Below, piece after piece: positions 1 through 5,863 of a DNA stretch of 11,017 nt (its first letter is position 1; each line of letters opens with the position of its first letter). Made by a program: the position numbers and the translations under genes. The stretch comes from CAJXZP01 sp047610145. GTDB lineage: Bacteria; Bacteroidota; Bacteroidia; Flavobacteriales_G; Salibacteraceae. Location: NCBI GenBank assembly GCA_047610145.1, contig JBLFZF010000096.1, forward strand, positions 1 through 11,017, in the 5' to 3' direction. Below the pieces are notes generated by a model that saw nothing but the letters and a program-made list of their open reading frames with translations, ran no database searches and was not told the DNA's origin.

Positions 1-21
1 TGTTATGCTATATTTATACGA

Positions 22-51
22 TTGCAAAAATAGATTAATTCCTTAATTTTG
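22..51 (+). promoter_or_regulatory. Flavobacterial-type promoter of the M23 peptidase gene
   Basis: A TTG at 22-24 (-33 element) is followed after 19 bases by TAATTTTG at 44-51, an exact match to the Bacteroidetes -7 consensus TAnnTTTG. The expected transcript start lies near 56-58, giving a leader of about 20 nt before the ATG at 78. This is the best complete -33/-7 pair in the window. It is read from the consensus only. Confidence 0.65.
25..32 (-). promoter_or_regulatory. Possible divergent -7 element for a gene left of the window
   Basis: The minus strand reads TATTTTTG over 32-25, an exact TAnnTTTG match that overlaps the -33 TTG of the plus-strand promoter. No TTG lies at the usual 17-23 nt distance upstream, and the gene it would serve is outside the window. 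From memory, alaS often lies divergently next to this M23 gene in flavobacteria, which would fit. Confidence 0.3.
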
Positions 52-77
52 CACTTTCAATTTTCTACGAAAAACAT

Positions 78-1049
78 ATGTCTAAAGCTAAATATAAGTA
101 CAATCCAGGAACATTAAGTTACGAAAAGGAAGAGGCTTCTTTTAAGTCTAAAACACTGACTTTCATAGGCTATTTAGCTTCAGGAGTGGTTTTTGGTGGC
201 CTCTTTTTAATCACATTCTTATACTTTTTCTCTTCTCCAAAAGAAAAAGAATTAATTCGTGAGAACCAACAATGGCGCTTACAATTCGGAATTGTGAATC
301 AAAGAATTGAAGAAATGGGTAAAGTTCTCTCTAACATAGAAAACAGAGATGACAATATTTATCGTGTAATTTTTGAAGCCGAACCTATTCCCGCAGAAAT
401 TCGAAAAGCTGGTTTTGGAGGTTCTGATCGGTATAAAGGATTGATGGGGTTTGATAATTCAGATGAAATTGCGAAAACTACAAAACAGCTAGATCAACTT
501 TCAAAACAAATATATATTCAATCTAAATCTTTAGACGATGTGTATGAAATGGCCCGGAATAAAGCAGAAATGTTAGCTTCTATTCCTGCAATTATGCCGG
601 TTGCCAAAGAAAATCTATCTAGAGTTGCTTCGGGTTATGGAATGCGAATGCATCCGGTATATAAGGTTCGTAAAATGCATACTGGAATGGATTTTACGGC
701 ACCCACCGGCACCGAAATCAACTCTACTGGTGATGGTGTAGTTGTAGAAATTGAACGTAAACGAAGAGGTTATGGAAATAGTATCATTATTAAGCACGGC
801 TTTGGATACCGCACCAGATATGCCCACCTAAGTAAGTTTAATGTTCGGGTCGGACAAAAAATAAAACGTGGAGATGTTATTGGGTATGTGGGTAATACAG
901 GTACTTCTACTGGACCACATCTTCATTACGAAGTAGAAAAAAATGGTAGTAAAATCAATCCTGCAAATTTCTACTCCAATGATTTAACACCTGAAGAATA
1001 CGAGCTTATGCTTGAAATATCTTCTGCCACCAACCAATCTTTTGACTAA
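78..1049 (+). CDS. Membrane-anchored M23 family (LytM/lysostaphin-type) metallopeptidase
   Basis: Predicted zinc endopeptidase that cuts or helps remodel peptidoglycan cross-links in the periplasm. The 323-aa protein has a short basic cytoplasmic N-terminus, one membrane helix at about residues 28-51, a periplasmic helical/coiled-coil stretch at about 55-170, and a C-terminal M23 domain from about 183 to 300. The zinc-site residues are all visible: H201 and D205 (HxxxD in HTGMDF), H250 (YAHLS), and the HxH pair H281/H283 (GPHLHYE). The enzyme therefore looks catalytically competent, unlike degenerate LytM activators such as EnvC. The N-terminus (KYKYNPGTLSYEK) is typical of a widespread Bacteroidetes subgroup. 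The ATG at 78 follows a good promoter. The stop codon directly abuts the start of the MerR gene, so the two form an operon. The natural substrate bond is unknown. Confidence 0.92.
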   Translation: MSKAKYKYNPGTLSYEKEEASFKSKTLTFIGYLASGVVFGGLFLITFLYFFSSPKEKELIRENQQWRLQFGIVNQRIEEMGKVLSNIENRDDNIYRVIFEAEPIPAEIRKAGFGGSDRYKGLMGFDNSDEIAKTTKQLDQLSKQIYIQSKSLDDVYEMARNKAEMLASIPAIMPVAKENLSRVASGYGMRMHPVYKVRKMHTGMDFTAPTGTEINSTGDGVVVEIERKRRGYGNSIIIKHGFGYRTRYAHLSKFNVRVGQKIKRGDVIGYVGNTGTSTGPHLHYEVEKNGSKINPANFYSNDLTPEEYELMLEISSATNQSFD

Positions 1050-1388
1050 ATGCCAGTAAAATCAACCCCGGTTCAAAAAATGTTTTACCCTATTGGTGAA
1101 GTAGCCAAAATATTTGATGTTAATACCTCGCTAATTAGGTATTGGGAAAACGAGTTTGATATTATCAAACCAAAGAAAAACAAAAAAGGGAATAGACTAT
1201 TTACCCTAACAGATATAGATAACCTGAAGATTATATATCATCTTGTTAAAGAGCGTGGGTTTACCTTAGATGGAGCCAAAAAGAAACTGAAAGAAAACAA
1301 ACAGGATGTTATCAATGAAAAAGAAATCATTGACCATCTGCAAGAAGTTAAATCTTTTCTTTTAGACTTAAAAAAATCACTAGACTAA
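1050..1388 (+). CDS. Small MerR-type transcriptional regulator
   Basis: DNA-binding regulator of the MerR winged-helix family. In this 112-aa protein, residues about 12-80 hold the winged helix-turn-helix: YPIGEVAKIFDVNTSLIRYW is the HTH, GNRLFT is the wing, and GFTLDGAKKKL is the conserved end of the domain. Only about 30 residues follow (85-112, helical, probably the dimer coiled coil), so there is no effector or metal-binding domain. That is the usual form of these short Bacteroidetes MerR proteins. The ATG comes directly after the TAA of the M23 peptidase gene (TAAATG), so the two are almost certainly cotranscribed and translationally coupled. The target and signal cannot be read from the sequence; a role in envelope gene control is only inferred from the neighbour. 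Its stop codon overlaps that of the convergent hldD. Confidence 0.88.
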   Translation: MPVKSTPVQKMFYPIGEVAKIFDVNTSLIRYWENEFDIIKPKKNKKGNRLFTLTDIDNLKIIYHLVKERGFTLDGAKKKLKENKQDVINEKEIIDHLQEVKSFLLDLKKSLD

Positions 1389-2350
1389 TAATACGATTGA
1401 CTGCTTAAGTAATTCTTTACGTAATCATTAATACCATCCTCTAGTTCAGTAAACGGCTTATCATAACCGGCAGCTCTTAATTTTTCAACCGTAGCCTCCG
1501 TAAAGTATTGATATTTATCTCTTATATCTTCTGGAGTAGGTACAAAACTAATTTTAGGTTCTAAATCTAAGGCTCTAAAAGTAGCGGCAGCCAAATCATA
1601 GAAAGTACGTGATTTTCCTGTTCCCAAATTATAAAGTCCACTATGGTCCCTCTTTTCCATATGAAACATTAGTACATTTAAAACATCTTCCACATATATA
1701 AAGTCCCGGATCTGTTCCCCATCTTTATAATCAGGGTTATGGGAAGCAAACAACTTCATACCACCCGTTTTTTGAATCTGATTGTAGGTATGGAAAACAA
1801 CAGAAGCCATTCTCCCTTTATGGTATTCGTTTGGTCCATAAACATTGAAAAATTTACACCCTACCCAATGATATGGCTTTTCATCCTGTTCTAATGCCCA
1901 CTTATCAAAGTCATTTTTAGAATCTCCGTACGGATTTAATGGAACCAAATCAAAACACAACTCGTTCTTGTCCTCATACCCTAACTCACCCATTCCATAG
2001 GTTGCTGCAGAAGAAGCATACACTAAAGGCAGTCCATATTTAACACATTGCTTCCAAAGGGATTTAGTATAATTCAGATTCAACTCGTCAAAAAGAACGA
2101 CATCAAACTCCGTAGTATCGGTTCTAGCTCCTAGATGAAAAATAAACTCCGTTAACTTATGATGTCTATCTAACCACGAATGAAACTCTTTTCGGTCCAC
2201 CCACTCAGAAATAGTTTTATCTCGTAAATTGTTCTTTTTATCTTCTCTTGAAAAATCATCCACAACAACAATGTCATTATATCCTTCTTTGTTCAATTTC
2301 CCAACTAACGCACTAGCTATAAAACCTGCGGCTCCAGTAACAACAATCAT
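1385..2350 (-). CDS. hldD: ADP-L-glycero-D-manno-heptose 6-epimerase (SDR family)
   Basis: Extended short-chain dehydrogenase/reductase that converts ADP-D-glycero-beta-D-manno-heptose to its L-glycero epimer, the last step in making the heptose donor for the LPS inner core; cytoplasmic. The 321-aa length fits the family. Visible features: NAD(P)-binding Rossmann motif GAAGFIAS at 6-13, acidic strand end VVVDDFS at 28-34, the HldD-like FHLGARTDTTE at 71-81, catalytic YGDSK with Y141 and K145, and FFNVYGPNEYHKGRMAS at 167-183, all close to the E. coli enzyme as I recall it. A general sugar-nucleotide epimerase is the alternative, but the RTDTTE and EYHKGRMAS segments point to HldD. A -7 element lies 20 bases upstream. 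No heptose kinase or transferase genes are nearby. The stop codon overlaps that of the convergent MerR gene. Confidence 0.88.
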   Translation of the reverse strand: MIVVTGAAGFIASALVGKLNKEGYNDIVVVDDFSREDKKNNLRDKTISEWVDRKEFHSWLDRHHKLTEFIFHLGARTDTTEFDVVLFDELNLNYTKSLWKQCVKYGLPLVYASSAATYGMGELGYEDKNELCFDLVPLNPYGDSKNDFDKWALEQDEKPYHWVGCKFFNVYGPNEYHKGRMASVVFHTYNQIQKTGGMKLFASHNPDYKDGEQIRDFIYVEDVLNVLMFHMEKRDHSGLYNLGTGKSRTFYDLAAATFRALDLEPKISFVPTPEDIRDKYQYFTEATVEKLRAAGYDKPFTELEDGINDYVKNYLSSQSYY

Positions 2351-2369
2351 AATTTATATTTTGGAATAA

Positions 2370-2377
2370 CAAAGATA
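2370..2377 (-). promoter_or_regulatory. -7 promoter element of hldD
   Basis: The minus strand reads TATCTTTG, an exact TAnnTTTG match, 20 bases from the hldD ATG, which implies a leader of about 14 nt. No TTG sits at the expected -33 distance, so the promoter may be weak or need an activator. Confidence 0.5.
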
Positions 2378-2429
2378 ACACCCTTAAACAACTATTTCTT
2401 CTTAATGGATTCAATAATCCTAATTAAAT

Positions 2430-2437
2430 TACATTTG
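2430..2437 (+). promoter_or_regulatory. -7 promoter element of fabD
   Basis: TACATTTG matches TAnnTTTG exactly. The expected transcript start near 2443 gives a leader of about 19 nt before the ATG at 2462. This decides the fabD start, because the in-frame ATG at 2405 lies upstream of the promoter and would not be transcribed. No clear -33 TTG was found. Confidence 0.5.
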
Positions 2438-2461
2438 TCACTTTTGATAAAAACTTCAACA

Positions 2462-3343
2462 ATGAAAGGATATGTTTTCCCTGGGCAAGGAGCCCAATTT
2501 ACTGGAATGGGTTTAGACCTATTTGAAAGTTCCAATTTAGCTAAAGATTTATTCTTACAAGCTAATGATATTTTAGGTTTTGAAATATCCAAAGTTATGT
2601 TTGAAGGTTCAGCCGAAGAATTAAAGCAAACTAAAGTTACGCAACCTGCAGTATTCTTACATTCTGTTATTTTAGCAAAATTAATGGGAACTGACTTTAC
2701 CCCAGATATGGTTGCTGGTCATAGTCTTGGTGAGTTTTCGGCATTAGTAGCTGCAAACGGGCTATCTTTTGAAGATGGATTATCTCTAGTGTCTAAACGA
2801 GCGCTAGCCATGCAGAAAGCCTGTGAAAAGCAACCTTCAACCATGGCAGCTATTATAGGTTTAGAAGACAAAGTAATCGAGGATATCTGTAACAAAATAG
2901 AAGGTATTGTAGTCCCTGCAAATTATAATTCTCCGGGTCAATTAGTTATTTCTGGAGAAGTTAATGCCATTAATTTGGCATGCGCTCAGCTAACAGAAGC
3001 AGGCGCTAAAAGGGCAATGGTTCTGCCTGTAGGAGGAGCTTTTCATTCTCCTTTAATGAATCCAGCTAAAGAAGAACTAGCAGCGGCTATCGAAAACGCC
3101 ACCATTAAAGCTCCTATTTGTCCAATTTATCAGAACGTCTCGGCCAAAGCAGAACGAGATTCAACTACCATCAAATCTAACCTTGTAGCTCAATTAACAG
3201 CACCAGTTTTATGGACTCAAATTGAAAATCAAATGATTACAGACGGCATGAATGAACTTATTGAGGTCGGTCCAGGTAAAGTACTACAGGGATTAATCAA
3301 AAAAATTGATAGAAGATTTCAAACATCCAGTGCAACTATGTAA
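2462..3343 (+). CDS. fabD: Malonyl-CoA:ACP transacylase (FabD)
   Basis: Transfers malonyl from CoA to acyl carrier protein, supplying malonyl-ACP for fatty acid elongation in the cytoplasm. The 293-aa protein (with the start at 2462) has the usual FabD length. Visible motifs: PGQGAQ at 7-12, the nucleophile elbow GHSLGE with S88, the malonyl-carboxylate-binding Arg expected at R113 (SKRALAMQ), NYNSPGQ at 154-160, catalytic H195 in GAFHSPLM, and VGPGKVL near the C-terminus. The reading frame stays open back to an ATG at 2405, but the 19 extra residues are poorly conserved in type and the -7 promoter element lies inside them, so the internal ATG immediately before KGYVFPGQG is preferred. The gene stands alone, without fabH or fabF, and is followed by a strong hairpin. 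Confidence 0.95.
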   Translation: MKGYVFPGQGAQFTGMGLDLFESSNLAKDLFLQANDILGFEISKVMFEGSAEELKQTKVTQPAVFLHSVILAKLMGTDFTPDMVAGHSLGEFSALVAANGLSFEDGLSLVSKRALAMQKACEKQPSTMAAIIGLEDKVIEDICNKIEGIVVPANYNSPGQLVISGEVNAINLACAQLTEAGAKRAMVLPVGGAFHSPLMNPAKEELAAAIENATIKAPICPIYQNVSAKAERDSTTIKSNLVAQLTAPVLWTQIENQMITDGMNELIEVGPGKVLQGLIKKIDRRFQTSSATM

Positions 3344-3350
3344 CTTAAAG

Positions 3351-3384
3351 TAAACCTTCTGTACAAATTTGTATGGAAGGTTTA
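3351..3384 (+). terminator. Hairpin after fabD, probable terminator without a clear U-tract
   Basis: Starting seven bases after the fabD stop, TAAACCTTC pairs perfectly with GAAGGTTTA. Inside it, two G-U wobbles lead to TACA/TGTA around an AATT loop, giving about 15 base pairs in total. The following bases (TGCATTTATTC) are only mildly T-rich, so this may be an RNA 3'-end stabiliser rather than a classic intrinsic terminator. Confidence 0.55.
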
Positions 3385-3634
3385 TGCATTTATTCTCTGT
3401 TTCCAGAGTATCCTTATTCTTATTTAACCCAATTCCATTGGCTTATTTCCTGTATCTTATGCTTCCCTTATCTACTAAAACAATTTCGAATAGAGTATAA
3501 TTGAAGTGAACTCAACTATAATGCGTTCTTAAAAGGTCAGAAATCAGGCCGATACATTTCCTTTTGTATCTCCCTTAATCTATAAACACGCCAAATCTGT
3601 TGAAATTAATAAGTCCAATTAAATTTCAGTGACA

Positions 3635-3653
3635 TATAGTAAAAAATACTATA
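3635..3653 (+). promoter_or_regulatory. Candidate operator: perfect 7-bp inverted repeat at the zwf promoter
   Basis: TATAGTA, five A residues, then TACTATA form a perfect dyad whose right edge is 7 bases before the -7 element of zwf. It occupies the place where the -33 element should be, so a protein bound here would touch the promoter directly. It only partly resembles the HexR site as I remember it (TGTAATnnnATTACA), so the regulator family is left unassigned. Confidence 0.45.
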
Positions 3654-3660
3654 AGTACAT

Positions 3661-3668
3661 TACCTTTG
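3661..3668 (+). promoter_or_regulatory. -7 promoter element of the zwf-pgl-edd-eda operon
   Basis: TACCTTTG is an exact TAnnTTTG match, 18 bases before the zwf ATG at 3687, giving a predicted leader of about 12-14 nt. No TTG lies 17-23 bases upstream; that space is taken by the inverted repeat at 3635-3653. Confidence 0.55.
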
Positions 3669-3686
3669 AGCATCTTATTATAGATT

Positions 3687-5189
3687 ATGCCAAAGAATCA
3701 AAAAAAAGCCATGGACAATTTCGACCTTATCATATTTGGTGGAGACGGAGATTTGTCATTTAGAAAGATATTCCCCGCGCTATATCATCGACTGAATGAA
3801 CATCAAATAGATGAATCCAGCCGGATTATGGCGGTTGCGAGATCAGAACGCTCTCAAGAAGACTTTATCGCTCAGCTGGAAACAAGCTTGAATGAATATA
3901 TTAAAGACATGGATAGTAAGGTACTATCTAAACTTCTTTCTATGGTCACTTATGCTAGAGTGGATACTGACCTTAAGTTAGAAGATGCACACACAGCCAA
4001 ATGGCTGAATTCAGATCATCATCCTATAAGAGTATTTTATTTAGCCACTCCTGCAGCAGCTTTTGGCTCAATTTGTGAATACATCCATAATCAAGGATAT
4101 ATTATTCCTAACTCCAGAGTTGTACTAGAGAAACCATTAGGTACCAATCTTAAAAGCTCAGAGGATGTAAACGATAAAGTAGCACTGCATTTTCCTGAAG
4201 AGCAGATTTATCGAATCGATCATTATCTAGGAAAAGAAACAGTACAAAACATAATGGTTTTACGTTTTGCCAACAACATTTTCGAAAGTTCGTGGAAAGC
4301 TCAAGATATTGAAAATATTCAAATTACCGCAGCAGAATCAATTGGTGTAGGAACAAGAGGCGGCTTTTACGATAAGTATGGTGCCACCCGAGATATGGTA
4401 CAAAACCATTTACTACAACTTCTTTGCCTTATTGCAATGGAGCCACCTGTTTCTCTGGAAGCAGATTTGGTACGTGATGAAAAACTAAAGGTTCTCAGAG
4501 CACTCCGCCCATTTGATGCAAATTCAATAAAAACAGACACCGTTAGAGGGCAATATACTAGAGGAAATACAGCGGAAGGTCGTTTACCTTCTTATCTAGA
4601 AGATATTGATGAATTTAAATCAAACACAGAAACATTTGTGGCAGTAAAAGCGCACGTGGATAACTGGCGTTGGGGTGGAGTTCCATTTTATTTACGTACT
4701 GGGAAACGAATGCCCCATCGCTACTCAGAAATTGTTATCAACTTTAAAGAAGTTCCACATAACCTGTTTCCAGACCGAAAAAAAATGGCCAATAACAAAT
4801 TGACCATTAGACTGCAACCAGAAGAACGAATTGAACTAGAGCAAATGGTTAAGATACCTGGACCTGGAGGATATCGTTACAAACCCTTTTCATTAGAATT
4901 GGATTATGCCGATCATTTTCACCAAAGGTTTCCCGAAGCTTACGAACGTTTATTGATGGATGTCGTTAGAGGAAACCAAACGTTATTTATGCGGAGAGAT
5001 GAAGTAAAAGCCTCTTGGATGTGGACCGAGTCAATCCTGAATAATTGGGACAAAGCTAAGATGCCAAACATTCTTTACGAAGCTGGTACCTCAGGCCCAG
5101 GTGATAAAGTAATGAACGGAGATCATGAGTGGGTTAAATCAAGACATGTAATTAAGGTGCAGAATAAAATGGGAGACGAAAATGAATAG
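3687..5189 (+). CDS. zwf: Glucose-6-phosphate 1-dehydrogenase
   Basis: Oxidises glucose-6-phosphate to 6-phosphogluconolactone with NAD(P)+, the entry to the Entner-Doudoroff and oxidative pentose phosphate routes; cytoplasmic. The 500-aa length is normal. Visible: nucleotide loop GGDGDLSFRK at 18-27, R52 after the second strand (position that contacts the NADP 2'-phosphate in the family), EKPLG with K149, signature RIDHYLGKE at 176-184 with H179, RGGFYDKYGATRDMVQNHLL with catalytic H241, then VRGQYT and FYLRTGKRMP in the C-terminal domain. Many stretches match E. coli Zwf closely as I recall it, which is notable in a flavobacterium. Asp20 in the nucleotide loop is odd, since Ser, Thr or Lys is usual there. 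A second in-frame ATG at 3711 (MDNFDL) is a plausible start, with an A-rich leader; neither has a Shine-Dalgarno. First gene of a four-gene operon; the end overlaps pgl by 8 bases. Confidence 0.96.
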   Translation: MPKNQKKAMDNFDLIIFGGDGDLSFRKIFPALYHRLNEHQIDESSRIMAVARSERSQEDFIAQLETSLNEYIKDMDSKVLSKLLSMVTYARVDTDLKLEDAHTAKWLNSDHHPIRVFYLATPAAAFGSICEYIHNQGYIIPNSRVVLEKPLGTNLKSSEDVNDKVALHFPEEQIYRIDHYLGKETVQNIMVLRFANNIFESSWKAQDIENIQITAAESIGVGTRGGFYDKYGATRDMVQNHLLQLLCLIAMEPPVSLEADLVRDEKLKVLRALRPFDANSIKTDTVRGQYTRGNTAEGRLPSYLEDIDEFKSNTETFVAVKAHVDNWRWGGVPFYLRTGKRMPHRYSEIVINFKEVPHNLFPDRKKMANNKLTIRLQPEERIELEQMVKIPGPGGYRYKPFSLELDYADHFHQRFPEAYERLLMDVVRGNQTLFMRRDEVKASWMWTESILNNWDKAKMPNILYEAGTSGPGDKVMNGDHEWVKSRHVIKVQNKMGDENE

Positions 5190-5856
5190 AGCGGAACTTG
5201 AGACTAAACTTACTTTAGAAATCATTTCTACTTTAAATCAAGATATTAAAGAAAGAGGAAAAGCCTCCCTTTTAGTTTCTGGTGGATCTACTCCCATAAA
5301 CTTATTCAAAAAACTATCGAATACTGAAATAGATTGGTCTAAAGTCATCGTTTCATTGGTAGATGAGCGATTTGTTCCTGATAATCACCCAGATCAGAAT
5401 GGTGAATTGGTCAAGAAAATTCTACTACAGAATAAAGCGGAAAAAGCAAAGTTCATACCTCTTATAATGAACGCATCAAATTCAACGGAAAACATAAAAC
5501 AAGTAAGGGCTGCGTTCAAAAAAGTTGAATTCCCTATAAGTGTTGTAATTTTAGGAATGGGAACAGATGGTCATACTGCCTCCTTATTTCCCAATTCTCC
5601 GCAATTGGATATAGGAATAGACCTAACAAACAAAGACAGACTAATCATTACCCACCCAGTCACAGCGCCTCATGAACGAATAACATTTACTCGAGAGGCC
5701 TTATTAAACACAAAAAGATTGATACTTCATTGCTACGGTGAAGAAAAGAAACAAATTTTAAAAGATGCAGAACGAAAGCAAGACTATCGTGCATATCCAA
5801 TAGTTTCATTTATGCATCAGCCGTCTAAAATTTTAGAGGTGTTTTGGGCAAAATAA
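5182..5856 (+). CDS. pgl: 6-phosphogluconolactonase (DevB/SOL type)
   Basis: Hydrolyses 6-phosphogluconolactone made by Zwf to 6-phosphogluconate; cytoplasmic. The 224-aa protein belongs to the glucosamine-6-phosphate isomerase/6-phosphogluconolactonase fold, with SGGSTP at 33-38 (phosphate loop), DERFVP at 61-66 and GMGTDGHTASLFP at 125-137, the last being the diagnostic signature with the active-site D129 and H131. The unrelated YbhE-type lactonase and the NagB deaminase are excluded by these motifs and by context. The ATG lies inside the last codons of zwf (ATGAATAG, an 8-base overlap), so translation is probably coupled. It ends 7 bases before edd. Confidence 0.95.
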   Translation: MNRAELETKLTLEIISTLNQDIKERGKASLLVSGGSTPINLFKKLSNTEIDWSKVIVSLVDERFVPDNHPDQNGELVKKILLQNKAEKAKFIPLIMNASNSTENIKQVRAAFKKVEFPISVVILGMGTDGHTASLFPNSPQLDIGIDLTNKDRLIITHPVTAPHERITFTREALLNTKRLILHCYGEEKKQILKDAERKQDYRAYPIVSFMHQPSKILEVFWAK

Positions 5857-5863
5857 ACAAATT

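Larger units (their letters stand above)
3344..3686 (+). other. Gene-free region between fabD and zwf
   Basis: 343 bases with no convincing gene. It holds the fabD hairpin (3351-3384), a weak small hairpin CTCTG/CAGAG (3395-3408), a 6-bp inverted repeat GATACA/TGTATC (3551-3556 and 3565-3570), and the zwf promoter region with its 7-bp inverted repeat (3635-3668). A 38-codon ATG frame at 3384-3500 is hydrophobic but has no support as a gene. The length is generous for this otherwise compact window, which fits a regulated operon. Confidence 0.6.

Noticed and set aside
2405..2461. N-terminal extension of FabD from an upstream ATG
   Set aside because: The -7 promoter element (2430-2437) lies inside it, and the ATG at 2462 gives the normal FabD N-terminus (MKGYVFPGQG).
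3384..3500. 38-codon hydrophobic frame directly after the fabD hairpin
   Set aside because: No recognised motif and no promoter of its own, and its composition is what T-rich DNA yields by chance. It would need conservation or ribosome profiling to be credible.
3551..3570. Inverted repeat GATACA/TGTATC as a terminator or operator
   Set aside because: It has only six pairs with an 8-nt loop, no T-run, and lies over 90 bases from the -7 element; this can occur by chance in AT-rich DNA.
3635..3653. HexR operator at the zwf promoter
   Set aside because: Centring the dyad on the remembered HexR palindrome matches only about a third of the positions, so the site is kept as an unassigned operator candidate.
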